This document shows positions 43,826-54,199 of a stretch of DNA of 64,000 nucleotides, piece after piece; within the stretch, counting starts at the first letter, position 1, and each line of letters opens with the position of its first letter. This stretch comes from Xiphydria camelus (taxonomy: Eukaryota; Arthropoda; Insecta; Hymenoptera; Xiphydriidae). The DNA is taken from contig OY783192.1 in assembly GCA_963678675.1 (NCBI GenBank), positions 20,597,674 to 20,661,673 of the forward strand. The letters are read 5' to 3'. Below the pieces are notes generated by a model. That model made no database searches and was not told the origin of the DNA. It saw only the letters and a program-made list of their open reading frames with translations. A program made the translations under genes and the position numbers.

Positions 43826-44342
43826 ACTTATTCTATAATTTAAAATTAGATTACATGCAAAATGCCAGACATCTAGATAAAACAATAAGGGAGATAATTC
43901 CGATGCTAAGAACGTCGGCGCCACACTTTTCTTAGCATTTTAGTATTTTATTTCTATTAAAAAAATCTCAAATGTGGTACACTACTTGAAAATACATTTC
44001 TAAACATGTTTTATTTAGAAATGCCCATCCCAATGGACGGAATGACCTAAAGGTTTAAGAGTGTTACATATTCGTAGAATACTACTCTCATGTGTTGGAA
44101 CTTCCAGTATAACTACAATGTATGATATTCTGTCTGTTGAACGAAAATTTGTTTGAAGTAAAACTTCTATCGCTCCTCCGGAGGGGGTACGGCACCGTGG
44201 GCCTACAGGAGGTGGAAATGGTTTACGCATGTGCACCGCATTCCCTGTACTGTAGTGACGGGCGCCGGGTCGCAAGCGAAGGGCCCCTCGACCGCGTGCT
44301 CAAATTTCAGGAGCCTGCGGATGGAGGGTACAGAAACCCTCT
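43826..44342. other. Spacer with an 85-bp shared module
   Basis: 44255-44340 (GGCGCCGGGT, CTCGACCGCGTGCTCAAATT, CAGGAGCC) also occurs at about 21500-21590. No gene recognised. Confidence 0.4.
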
Positions 44343-44487
44343 TAGGGCCGGTTGTACAACATGCCGATAGTGTTATTCCTGCCGACAAGTCCGCTTTACG
44401 CTATAGTCAACATACGTCAAAAGCGGACTTGTCGGCAGGATAACACTATCGGACAGTATATCGGCATGTTGTACAACCGGGCCTTAG
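44343..44487. repeat. ~145-bp palindromic MITE (AGGGCCGGTTGTACAAC)
   Basis: TAGGGCCGGTTGTACAACAT and its complement surround inverted GATAGTGTTAT.CTGCCGAC and AAGTCCGCTTT arms and a short centre. It shares AGGGCCGGTT ends with 1182-1311, suggesting the same mobilising transposase. Confidence 0.8.
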
Positions 44488-45120
44488 TCCAGTAAAAGTA
44501 GACCTTCTTTATAGGGGTGCAAAAATATAATTTCCGGCAAGCTAATTTTTTCAGGGTCAGGGTAGAAAATGAGAGTTACGAAAGAGTAATTTTAGATTCG
44601 ATTAGTGTTAGAGATGTATGTTGTATTCGAAGTAGAAAGAGAAAAAATTTAATGAAAAAAAATTCGATTTTTCACTGTTTTTGATTTTTCAAATTTCGTG
44701 AGCGACCTCTAGAAAATGTTTTATCGTGCAGATCTTTGGTGACGATTCTTATAACATGATAAACTAATATAATCTGACGTGCCACCCCAATATATATAGG
44801 TAACTATTGTAATAGTTTATAATATATATTTCCTGTTCATTGTATTCGTAAAACAAAAAAAAATTACTTTGTAATATCGCGGTAAATATACAATATACTA
44901 TTATATGATTATATATCTTTTTTGCATTGTAATACATAGTTAATAACAATATTATTTATATATTTTTCGTATCATTTTCAATGTCCCCGATAGTTGCAAG
45001 GATTGCGAGATCTGTGAATTTTTACTGTAAAAAAGAAAAAAACGAAAACAGTGGCTCCAAATACAATCGCAAGTTCGTTGTGCATAAAAAAAGAATCAAC
45101 GTGCAAGACACAACATTATG
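44488..45120. other. AT-rich spacer
   Basis: No coding frame or repeat recognised; it may include the decayed 5' part of the P-element-like gene that follows. Confidence 0.3.
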
Positions 45121-45630
45121 AAGGTGAAAGATCAGTTGAAAAATTGTCGACAAAAAATTGCTGTTCTCAAGAAACAAACGTTATTGGAGCACGTAAATGC
45201 TGGTAATATTCCGAAAAATCAGTTATACGCAGTGCAACAAATTTTATCTTCAGCTAAACGCAAAAGAACCACTTGTCGGTGTTATAATGTATGAGTAGAT
45301 AGTGTTAGCGTTGTTATTACACTTGCGATCTCCAGGAACTTATAAGTTTCTGCGTGAGAATTCGATTTTGGCACTTTCCTCAGAGTTCGAAGAATACGAA
45401 AGTATAATTTTTATTTTATATTTAAACACGAGAAAAAATATTTTCGTAGAGAATTATAATGTTTTATTTTATTTTTTGGATATTTCTCAGCGATTAATAC
45501 AGTTTGTGGATTCGATCCAAAAATTTTTGAACCTTTAAAGCGTTCTTTTGAAAAAAGAAAAATGAACAACAGAAGCACGGACTTCTTTTATTAGACGAGA
45601 TGGGTAGGTACCAGGGAAAAGTGTTGTGCA
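45121..45630 (+). pseudogene. P-element-like (THAP9-type) transposase relic
   Basis: Reading with frame changes: KVKDQLKNCRQKIAVLKKQT, a coiled-coil-like segment; LLLHLRSPGTYKFLRENSIL, matching the '(L).L...SP..Y..LR....LPLP' helical block of P-element transposases; then CGFDPKIFEPLKRSFEK, and in the next frame QQKHGLLLLDEMG, matching the '(H)GVLLFDEM' block that carries a catalytic Asp. Stops occur at 45291 and within the later segment. It is a fragment of perhaps a quarter of the protein, without a visible THAP domain. The THAP pseudogene at 36198 is 9 kb away and need not be related. Confidence 0.5.
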
Positions 45631-46281
45631 TAATAAAATTTTACAGTATTTTTAAATTCAAGCAACCTCGTTTCTATGTATCCACTTTTGTATCACGAAT
45701 ATTTAATGAAGTTAGTAAATCGTGGCGAGGAAAACTGATTATAGAAAAGTACTGGACGAAGCGATACAAGAAATGAGAAAAAATACATATTCTCTGAAAA
45801 AAAAAGTGAACCAATGTGGTAATCTAATACAACGTGTGAGTTATTTTTCTCATTAACAAGTTATATATTACCTCCAGATAAACGAAAGATAATTAAAATA
45901 AATTCGTGGTCAGATATTTTAATAAAATTTGTTAACCCTCTGATAGGCGCGTGAGGTTTATCCTACACCCTAGAGAGCTTCTTTTCATTGCCAAAGCGAA
46001 ATAAAATTTATTTAAGTACAGTTGTCTTCAGTATTCTCAAAAATTATTTTGGACAGCTGATCCACTAGGTCCCGTACGCATATCTGCACTGTGGTCATCG
46101 TGACACCTGTATGAAAGTGAATGAGTGTCGCCGACACCCCACGCAACGATTCTGGTTACATTTTTTACCTACGGGATATTTTAGGCCGATCGAAAATAGT
46201 AAAGTACATATTCAATAAGTCGTAGGGGAAAGCCGGGTAAAGTGAATATACCGGGAAAAAAGCAAATAATTGTATTATTAA
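45631..46281. other. Spacer, possibly decayed transposase and TA-flanked end
   Basis: No usable frame. Near 46229, AAGCCGGGTAAAGTGAATAT resembles the terminus of the pogo-like element at 54200-54799 (CCGGGCAAAGTGAATA), so one solitary end of that family may be here. Confidence 0.35.
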
Positions 46282-46820
46282 CCCCCCCCCCCCCCTCCTT
46301 CAAAACATCGACGATGTATGATAGCACGAATTAATAAAATAGCTCCCTTTCCAAAGTAATCATGTATCAACTTACAAATCACCAAAGATAATGAAAAAAT
46401 TATGATAAAAAAGTAATGAAATCATTACCGCCAAATTAATGAAAGCAAGTGTGTTGTCAAGGTATGTTGCGTTAATGAGAGAAATAGTACATAATTCCAT
46501 ACAATGGTTAACTGAGGATATATTCTCAGTTTCAGTGGAACTTCTCTCTTGGTTTTTTTCCCCTCTATATTATTTTTAGTCTCTGTAGCAAAGTTTACCA
46601 TTGTATGGAATTATGTACTATTTCTCTCATTAACGCAACATACCTTGACAACACACTTGCTTTCATTAATTTGGCGGTAATGATTTCATTACTTTTTTAT
46701 CATATTTTTTTCATTATCTTTGGTGATTCGTAAGTTGTTACATGATTACTTTGGAAAGGGAGCTATTTTATTAATTCGTGTTATCATAAATCGTCGATGT
46801 TTTGAAGGGGGGGGGGGGGG
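46282..46820. repeat. C/G-tract-ended foldback element, copy 2
   Basis: It begins with about 14 C and a CCTTCAAAACATCGACGATG end and finishes with about 15 G. The arms are nearly perfect inverted copies, with a centre containing TTCTCAGTTTCAGTGGAA. Its outer flanks (TTTTTTCGTTAATTTTCTTT, TTTAAATGATAGAATGTGGT) equal those of copy 1 at 11590-11723 inverted, so it belongs to a larger repeat. Confidence 0.85.
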
Positions 46821-46930
46821 TTTCAATTCTTTTTTCGTTAATTTTCTTTCGTGCTCTTTTGTCAGATAAATATGAAACATTTTTTTAAATGATAGAATGT
46901 GGTCATCTGGCGGCTGAGTCACGTGCATCC

Positions 46931-47170
46931 GCACCGATTCCGGCGACCTGTCTAGCGCGTCAGGGTGAACGGCCGAACAGGGATTAACCGGGACGTGAAT
47001 CCTCGAAGACGCACCGATTCCGGCTACCTGATCAGCGCATCAGGAATAACGGCCGGACAGGGATTAACTGGGTCGTTAATCCTCGACGACGCACCGATTC
47101 CGGCGAACTGACCAGCGCGTCAGGAATAACGGCCAGACAGGAATTAGTCGGAACGTTAGACCCGATGACG
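46931..47170. repeat. Three 80-bp tandem units in the left LTR-like region
   Basis: GCACCGATTCCGGC starts at 46931, 47011 and 47091, an exact 80-base period. Each unit also has AGCGC.TCAGG and ACGGCC.(G)ACAGG.ATTA. Their position upstream of a TATA-like TTTAAGAAGG (47267) suggests a U3 enhancer array. Confidence 0.88.
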
Positions 47171-47497
47171 CATCGATGACGCACAGACGACCGTGCCGAC
47201 TAACGATGCCCACTTGCAGCACACGAGGAGTGCTCCGATTGGTTCGGCATAGGGGAACGAGCATCGTTTAAGAAGGCACCCCGGCGAGCTCATCAGACAT
47301 ATTCAAGATCATCGGCATTGACTCACCCAAGGTCTGTGTTCGACTCTTGACTCGCAAGGATCGGTCGTCCGTATCACGGTCACGCCCTCTCTGCCGCTCC
47401 GGCGGTCTCGCCTTAGGAGGATCGAATTTCACCACCACGCTGAGCCTCCAGCCCTCGCCGACGCACCTCAACGAGCTCATCAGCCACCCGGCCGACG

Positions 47498-48920
47498 ATG
47501 AGCTCGTCTCAGGAAGCCCCCTCGCAGGGCACTTCCACCGTCGCCGCACCCAGTGGGCAGCCTTCGCAACCATCGCTTTCATCGCTACCTTCGCAACCAG
47601 CGCCACAACTCGGTAGTATGCCCTCCTCTCCTCTCGCCGTTTCAATGGAAACATTGGAAGCAGAAATCCTCCGCATCAACGCGGAGCGCTCACAAATCAC
47701 CAGCCGCCTCGCCGAAATCGACGCTCACCTCTCCCAACTCCTAGCGTATAAGCGCTCCGCCCAATCCTCTCCGCCGTCCAGCCCGCCGCAAGTCACCGTC
47801 CCTCCTCAAGGGACCTCTGACATGAAAACGGACGTTAGTACTCCCAGCGCTTCTGAAACCCCTTACCGCAACCCGAAGAAGCGAAAGACCTCCTCCCCTC
47901 CAGCACCCAGTCCGGTGAGTTCTGACTCTGACTCAGATCTCGATTCTGATTCCGAGGAAGAAAACCAACCCCTTCCTCCTCCTATCTGCATCAAGCAGAA
48001 GGGCCAGTGGCCCAAAATCCAGAAATTCCTGGCCAGCAAGGATATCCCCCTTCGCCGAGCCATTAACACCACCGACTCCGTCAAAATTTACCTCCAGTCC
48101 ATAGATGACTTTCATAAACTTACCGCCTAACTCGAAAAAGACTCTCTCCAATACTCCACTAACCAGCTCAAGCAGAATAGGGATTTAACCGTGGTCATCA
48201 GGGGCGTCATTGAAACCCTTCCCGACGACGATATCCGGTCCGAACTCGTGACCAAGGGCCTGCCGATTAAGTCGGTATATCGCATGCGTTAAGGTGATAA
48301 AATCTGGCCACTGGTCACTATCAACCTTGACGCCAAGTCTCCTTCCGCTCACACCATCTTTAATCTCAAATCTCTGGCGGGACACAGCGTAAAAGTTGAG
48401 CCTAAAAGAAAATCCAAGATTATCGCACAGTGCCGCCGTTGTCAAAAGTTCCGGCACACTGCAAACTATTGCCGCTCCTCCTGGGTTTGCGCCTTCTGCG
48501 CAAAGTCACACGAAACCTCTACCTGCACCCAAAAGGACAATCCAGCCAAGTCCCCGACCTGCGCAAACTGCGGTGGTCCGCATCGTGCCACCTACCGCGG
48601 CTGTTCGAAAGCTCCGCAGGTTGGCTCGACTTCTCCTCCTGGCGCAAAGCCCTCCTCCCCACAGCCTACCTCGTCTGTCGCCACACCGCCTAACCGCTCG
48701 TCGATCTCTCCTCCCCAAGCCTCATCCTCGCGCCATCCCCCACAATCCTACGCGCAAGCCGTAAGTGGGTCACCCCCTCCCCCCACCCCGAGTCAGCTCG
48801 CTCAATCAATCCCGCTCCCAGCCAATCCTCTGCAAAACCAAGCTGTCTTACAGCTTTTTCGCGACTTCGCCGCGCAACTTGTCTGGGCCCTCCAACAACC
48901 AAACCCTCCCCAATCCCATT
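47498..48920 (+). pseudogene. Jockey-type gag (ORF1) with zinc knuckles, two in-frame stops
   Basis: The N-terminal Ser/Pro/Gln-rich region starts MSSSQEAPSQG and has a coiled-coil-like stretch (METLEAEILRINAERSQIT) and an acidic DSDSDLDSDSEEE. In the same frame, past TAA at 48128-48130, VVIRGVIETLPDDDIRSEL and SVYRMR, then a second TAA at 48290-48292, and VTINLDAKSPSAHTIFNLKS correspond to the PRE_C2HC domain of jockey gags. Three CCHC-like knuckles follow (CRRCQKFRHTANYC, CAFCAKSHETSTC, CANCGGPHRATYRGC), then a Pro-rich tail ending at TAA 48918-48920. Gag binds element RNA. The single frame broken only by two TAA codons indicates recent decay. Confidence 0.8.
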
Positions 48921-50110
48921 AACGACAAACTCACCATCCTCAACTGGAACGCGAACGGTATCCTAGCGTACGGCAAGCATAGACCCCTCCTACTTTCCCA
49001 ACTTCTCGAGGAGGCCTCTAGTGATGTGGCCTGCTTAACAGAAACTCACCTCAAACCCCACCAAAAACTATACATCCCGAATTTGACAACCTATAGACTT
49101 GATCGCCCGAACTCCAACCGCGGGGGCGTAGCGATAATCGTCCGGAACTCTATTCGTCACCGAGCCATCAGCTCGCCAGCTCCCTCTCTCGAGGCTTGTG
49201 GTATTATAATCACCCATAACGACTCCTCTCTAAAAATCGTGTCTTGCTACTCTCCCCCGAACACTAACAACCTTTCCGAAATTCCGACCCTCTCCTTGAT
49301 CGCAATACTCCCACGATTCTGGCAGGGGATTTCAATGCCAAGCACGTCTCCTGGGGATGTCGCGCTCAAAATCCGAAAGGTACTACTCTATTCAACCTTC
49401 TCAGTAAACACAGTTTCTCCATTGACGCCCCCTCGGATTACACCTTTTTCTCAGGTACTAAGAAAAATCCCGATACTTTAGATATTTTCATCACCAAGAA
49501 TCTAACTATCGACAAAGATCCTTGGACCATTCCCGCATTAAATTCTGACCATAACCCAGTCCTTCTAGAAATGCCAGGCAACCCCTCTACAGAAACTCCG
49601 ACAAGGACGAAAATCAACTGGTTAGCTCTCCGCTACTATCTTGAAACCTCGTCCTATAAATGTCCTAACATACGTTCTACCCAGGACATTGACGCCGCCG
49701 TTGACTCGCTCACTACCAAAGCCATCGGTGCGTACGTCTCCCTGAAACCATTCTTCAATAACAGAAATATTTCTCAGGTTATCAAGGTCCGGGCCTTCAA
49801 CGCGCTAATTAGGAGCATTTGCACTTATGCCATTCCCGTTTGGGGATTGGCCTCGCCCAGGACGCTAGTTAGACTTCACCGTACTTACATGAGACTCCTC
49901 AGAAGTTCTCTAAACTTCCCTTGGTTCATTAGGAACGCCCAGCTGCTCCATGAAACCGGACTTCCTTCTCTCGATACAGCTGCTTTAAAGTATGCTGGTA
50001 ACCTTCGTAACTCCGTCAAGTCCCACAACAACCCCTCTATCAAAGCACTTAGCAACTACTCAAGCAGAGCAAAGGACAAAGTCCGTAGGCCCTGTATTCT
50101 TATTAAATAA
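48921..50110 (+). pseudogene. Jockey-type ORF2: endonuclease plus C-terminal tail, reverse transcriptase deleted
   Basis: The endonuclease: LTILNWNANGI, CLTETHLKP, RGGVAIIVRNSI and then, after a frameshift near 49290, TILAGDFNAKHVSWGC, LDIFITKNL and NSDHNPVLLEM, which are the motifs of APE-type LINE endonucleases. After about 49670 the frame jumps directly to the region that normally follows the reverse transcriptase: IKVRAFNALIRSICTYAIPV, WGLASPRTL, LHRTYMRLLR and LHETGLPSL. The YADD-containing core (some 450 residues) is absent, so the copy cannot move by itself. The splice-like join is an internal deletion, as in many dead LINE copies. Confidence 0.8.
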
Positions 50111-50645
50111 TAAGAAATTCAATTAAGTTCGCCACTTAACCTTAACCGTTCCCCCTAGCCTCTCAGCCGCGCCATTAACGCCTTCGGCCCCATCTAGTTG
50201 TCGGGCCCTCTATTAATTTTTCATCTTCTCCGCCATTTTCGTCTTCTACATGGTTTATAACCCCATGGGTTGGTAACCTCGAGGAGGGGTTTAGTCGGTA
50301 AAAATCCGACACTCTCTCTCTCTCTCTACCCTACCAACATCTTGGGTGTCTTAGGGAGCCCCTCCTCGCCCTCTTCAAAAAAAAAAAAAAAAAAAAGCTC
50401 GTCAGACAGTTCTCGTTCAGTCATCAGCGAGTCTTCAGCGACCATCGATTGTGCGACGCCTTCGCATCGCCTGCCTAGTGAAGCCGAGTCGACTAGGGCA
50501 GAGACCGCCGACAGAACGCTCCTAGTTCGCATTAGTCGTTAGAGAGTTGTAGAGGAGTCGAATAAAGAACGAGTCTTTCTTCGAACCGCGTGTTTCTTCT
50601 CTCCACCTTTCTCTAGCGTGTGGGATCCCTAAGCGATCCCCACAT

Positions 50646-50663
50646 TGGTGACCCCGACGTGAT
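50646..50663 (+). promoter_or_regulatory. Primer binding site complementary to tRNA-Trp 3' end
   Basis: TGGTGACCCCGACGTGAT is the complement of CCA plus the acceptor/T-arm end of insect tRNA-Trp (ATCACGTCGGGGTCACCA), recalled from the known tRNA. It lies one base after the LTR-like end CCCCACA (50644), the normal spacing in insect LTR retrotransposons. Confidence 0.75.
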
Positions 50664-50765
50664 CTAGCGGAGAAGATCCATCATCCTGCAGCATACCTTC
50701 TGGACCAAGGGAACTCCCATGACAAGGACACCTTGATCTCTGGAAGCAGAGCCAGCGACACGCTC

Positions 50766-50895
50766 ACGACGTCACGACCCACGCACGCGCTTCGACACTA
50801 CGTCACGACCCACGCACACGCTTCGATACGACGTCACGGCACATGTAACGCACGCCTCGATACGACGTCACGGTACACGTACAGGCCCCGATACG
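50766..50895. repeat. Four 31-34-bp units with ACGTCAC cores in the leader
   Basis: ACGTCAC occurs at 50769, 50800, 50831 and 50865, each followed by a CACGCAC..GC(T)TCGATACG-like stretch. The core resembles a CRE/ATF site (TGACGTCA half). It lies in the untranslated leader between primer site and purine tract. Confidence 0.8.
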
Positions 50896-51130
50896 CACGG
50901 CATACGCATGCCACGACACACGCACCTAAGAATGATCGATCTCACACGCTGCGACGAGCACCGGCGGAGTTTCCAGCCTTCGACAATCCCTCGGTATATC
51001 GAATCTCGATCGAAGATTCCTACCGAAGTCCACCGACGTCCCACGCAGTCACGCTCACAGCCAAGCCGTCGCCACACACACACACGCCACTTCTTCCGTT
51101 TCGTTCCGTCTGCATACATTAGACGTCACT

Positions 51131-51393
51131 AGGGGGGGAGTACTGTGGCGACCCATCGCGCTACGGCGCCCCGCCGCCAGGTGGCGCCACCCTTCGACTC
51201 CACGGCTTTCGGTTTCTCGTTAGTGGTCCAACAACGGGCAAGTTTCTATATAAGACCGCAACTGCCCGTCTCTCACCGAGGACCACAGAGCGTCTAAGGC
51301 AGGAGTCGGCCTAGCCTTACTGACGAGTCCACAGGCCGATTCCGGGACGAAACGCTCCGCCGATTAGATGGCGACCACATCCTTTTCGCTACA
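51131..51393 (+). other. Polypurine tract and right LTR-like segment
   Basis: AGGGGGGGAG (51131-51140) precedes TGTGGCGACCC (51144). The segment ends CGCTACA at 51393, so TG...CA ends are present. It has TATATAAG at 51247-51254 and about 130 bases of downstream leader, as expected of a 250-bp LTR. It lacks the AATAAAG/CTTTCTTCG sequence of the left LTR-like region. Confidence 0.55.
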
Positions 51394-51448
51394 GTCAGTT
51401 ATTGTTATTGCCGAGCTCGGTTGCGTATTGAACTGAAGCGTGATATGA

Positions 51449-53091
51449 AGCTTATTAATATTATACATTTATTGTATGGTTTGTTATCAAAGCAAGTGCT
51501 TTAGTGGATAGAAATATACGCAACTGTACGCATCTGAAGCTTAAGACCGACTGCCTTTCCGGCGAAATTCCGTACACCGTGAGACAAAGGTTCGACGAGG
51601 TACCGACATATGTACCTCGGGGTATGGAACGCTGCGATAAAGCTGGCAACCGTAAGGGCCTTTGCACACGACGTTTTTTAAACTAGCTGACGATGCGCCT
51701 TTTTGATGAGTGCGTTCGCTGCGCGTCATCAGCGCGTATTAGCTGGTTGTATTAGCAAGGATCGTGTGTAAAAGTCACAACTTGCCGATTGCCTTGCGTT
51801 TGCTAAGCGTCCTAATCGCGTATAACGCGCGTCGTCAGCTAGTTTAAAAAACGTCGTGTGCAAAGGCCCTTAGTTGTGACGTAGGCGGGGTTCTCAGGTA
51901 AGAAGACCCCTGGGGCCCCTTTCTCTAACTCACTCGCAAGAGAAACGTATACGTTTCTTGGCGAGTAGACCAATCAGGACCTCCTCCACAACGGAATACT
52001 TGATCTTGATTGGTCTATTGGCTAAGATGTGTATACGCAACTTTGCGAGTGAGTTAGAGAAAGGGGCCCCTGATCGCTTTATCGCGTAGTTTCCGACAAG
52101 GCGGAGAAAAGAGCAGCGTAGCGCGTCACTACACATTCATTGTTGTCAGCCGACGTATCGCGTGTTAACAGTTTGAAAACAATTGAACATTGAATTTCGC
52201 AACTAGAGCGCACTCAATGATAAACGGAAAATCGGTAAAAATGTTTTCAGCCTAGATGACTGATTTAAAAATTATGAATGATAAATAAAATCATCAACAT
52301 GTAATGATTTTATAATTAATGTTTCGATAATATTTACATTTTCCCCAGAACAATTCGTTCGTGAAAGAAGTCATAAAAATCGTAAATAAACAAACTATGC
52401 GGTTTATTCACCGTTTCAGTAATTTTATTTGTTAAAATTATCGAGACAGTGAATAAACTGCACAGTGTTTACGGGCTGTAAGCCAACTCTAATTCTCTAT
52501 CTAACTCTCTATCATTAGAGAATAATCAATTTATATGGTGTAACTAAGCATAATTTTGGTTATAACCATACATATATTTATTGAGAAAATTCGATGTAAA
52601 AATTGAGGGGGGAGGGGACAGACATAAAGATACACGTGTTCTCGCTACTCGCTTTACGCCGAGATGAACCAACATACCTACTACACGCTCACTGTATTGG
52701 TGTACGAAGCAGTACGGAGCGTTCTTTAAAGCCTTGTACGGACAGCGCGTTCCAGTGTGCGAGCCATCGTACACACGTACATGATGTCCCGACCCGAGCA
52801 GAACCGCACAGTTACAGGGACCTTGAAATTTACCGTCGGCTGGGCTTTGTACCTACAAATACCGACTGGACACGGGTCGTCGCCACAAAGGGAAGTGTAC
52901 GTGAGTATGAAGGCCGGACGGTGGCGACGCCAGCAGACTAGTGGCAAAAGCACGAAATGCCAAAATCTCGTATTGACTATTGAACGCAAAAACGTTCCAA
53001 TTCCTGTATAGATACTCTCGGTCGGAGGGTCGGTCGGACGGTCGGACGGTTTTATTAATTCGATAATCTCGACCGAGATTATTGATTGACA
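51449..53091. repeat. 1.6-kb dispersed repeat, copy B (Helitron-free)
   Basis: Same as 39029-42606 without the Helitron; the empty site is between 52319 and 52320. It includes the inverted AAACGTCGTGTGCAAAGGCC pair (51659, 51848) and ends with a copy of the ~562-bp repeat in minus orientation, terminating at the AATCTCGACCGAGATTAT palindrome. It contains an internal deletion relative to copy A near 52425 (the GAATCGGTGCAAACC inverted part is missing). Confidence 0.8.
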
Positions 53092-53131
53092 TAAGCTCTA
53101 CCGCTCGGCGCTGCCTGTTGCATCAAGAGTA

Positions 53132-53936
53132 TGGGAGACCGGGGTTGGTTGTTACAATTTTTATATAACCATATGTTTTAGGCATTTATTTAAACTGATT
53201 AAAAAAATAAGTGTTTACATTTAACTCGTACTTATACCTAATTTAAAAAATTAAGTATCGCTTATTCACCTCTAACAGAAATTATACTGTACGTATATTA
53301 AAAGAGTCATGTCAGTTGTAACAACTAACCCCTCAGCGGGGTTGGTTGTTACATCTTTGGAGTTAGTTGTTACAATCACAAAGGTATTGTTGTTTAGTCA
53401 TCATCAGAATCGCAGTTGAGGCATACATAGTACAAATCGACTTCAACACATAGCTCATGAGCCCATCCATGGCATTTGGTGCATTTTATCCATTTTTCGC
53501 CAGATTTTGAATTGGAATACGTTTCAGCACAAACTAAACATAATGTGTCGTTTTCACCGCTTGATTCGTCGTCAACTGGTTTACTCCTCTTTTTTATTTG
53601 TTTTCCTTTGCTTTTTGCTGCTATACACGTATTTCTCTTTATTCCAGTTCGGGTAACTTGGTTGTTACAGTGTAACAACCAGCCCCACTGAAATTGTAAC
53701 AACCAGCCCCGAGTGCGTCGAAAATGTCCGTATATAAAATATAACTAAAGCGGTCAAAAAACAAATAAATGTCATTTATTCGGTAACGATACAGCCAAGT
53801 TGAACACGACTTCACTGAAAGATGGCACCGCGTGTGCTGAACATATGATGCTGATGGTAGCGCTGTATTATTCTTGACGCGCATTTTAAACTAATTGTAA
53901 TAACCAGCCCCTGTAACAACCAACCCCGGTCTCCCC
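53132..53936 (-). mobile_element. pogo-like element remnant with subterminal repeats
   Basis: The termini TGGGAGACCGGGGTTGGTTG and complement (ending CCGGTCTCCCC) are flanked by TA at 53130-53131 and 53937-53938. At least six further copies of GTTGTTACA/TGTAACAAC, most with CCAGCCCC, occur near both ends (53147, 53343, 53365, 53664, 53687, 53911), as candidate transposase binding sites. It keeps only the 3' exon of a transposase gene, in minus orientation. Confidence 0.8.
53394..53702 (-). pseudogene. C-terminal PHD-like finger of a pogo/DDE_1 transposase
   Basis: Minus strand: a Lys/Ser-rich, acidic linker (KSKGKQIKKRSKPVDDESSG), then LCLVCAETYSNSKSGEKWIK, CTKCHGWAHELCV and YYVCLNCDSDDD, then the stop. 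The spacing C-x2-C, C-x2-C, H-x2-C, C-x2-C and the final acidic tail match the C-terminal PHD-type finger of many insect pogo/Tigger-like transposases. The DDE domain is lost. The N-terminal 20 or so residues (from the first Met) probably come from the terminal repeat and are not genuine. The finger itself is intact. Confidence 0.7.
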
Positions 53937-54199
53937 TACTATCTCGTAGTTAGTTAGAAAGCAAATAAATAGCGCATGAGATTGGAGACGTTGTCGATAT
54001 ATGTACAATGAGAAAACAGTATGTAACACGTCGGTTTGTTAAGATTTTGTGGCAGTAAGTTTATTAAGACCACTGGTTTTATAAAATAAAACACATAAGA
54101 ATATTGTACGTTCAATGAAGCACATTTTTTTACGAAATGTGTCTACTTCGTAATCTTAGTCCTTACCATGTAATACATCGATACGTCAAAAAAGTCGTA

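Larger units (their letters stand above)
47300..50396 (+). mobile_element. Jockey-type non-LTR retrotransposon with internal deletion
   Basis: It is flanked by GCTCATCAGACA (47288-47299) and GCTCGTCAGACA (50397-50408), a 12-bp target duplication with one mismatch, and ends in a 20-base poly(A). It encodes a gag with PRE_C2HC-type region and zinc knuckles, then an endonuclease, then only the C-terminal tail of the polymerase protein; the reverse-transcriptase core is deleted. It is inserted in the LTR of the surrounding element. Confidence 0.82.
46906..51393 (+). mobile_element. LTR-retrotransposon composite with GTCA target duplication
   Basis: The host repeat reads TGATAGAATGTGGTCAGTTATT at about 11620-11650 (inverted). 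Here it is split at 46905 and resumes at 51394 with GTCAGTTATTG, so GTCA (46902-46905 and 51394-51397) is a 4-bp target duplication. Inside are a left LTR-like region (46906-47299 plus 50397-50644), a tRNA-Trp primer site (50646), a short leader with CRE-like tandem units, a purine tract (51131-51140) and a right LTR-like segment (51144-51393) ending CTACA. No gag or pol remains. The two LTR-like ends are not recognisably alike, so the element is rearranged or chimeric. Confidence 0.6.

Noticed and set aside
47509..48151. Minus-strand frames opposite the jockey gag
   Set aside because: Shadows; the sense frame carries zinc knuckles and the PRE_C2HC region.
48430..48764. Alternative plus frames over the zinc-knuckle region
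   Set aside because: The Cys/His motifs are in the frame that continues ORF1 from 47498; these frames are out of register.
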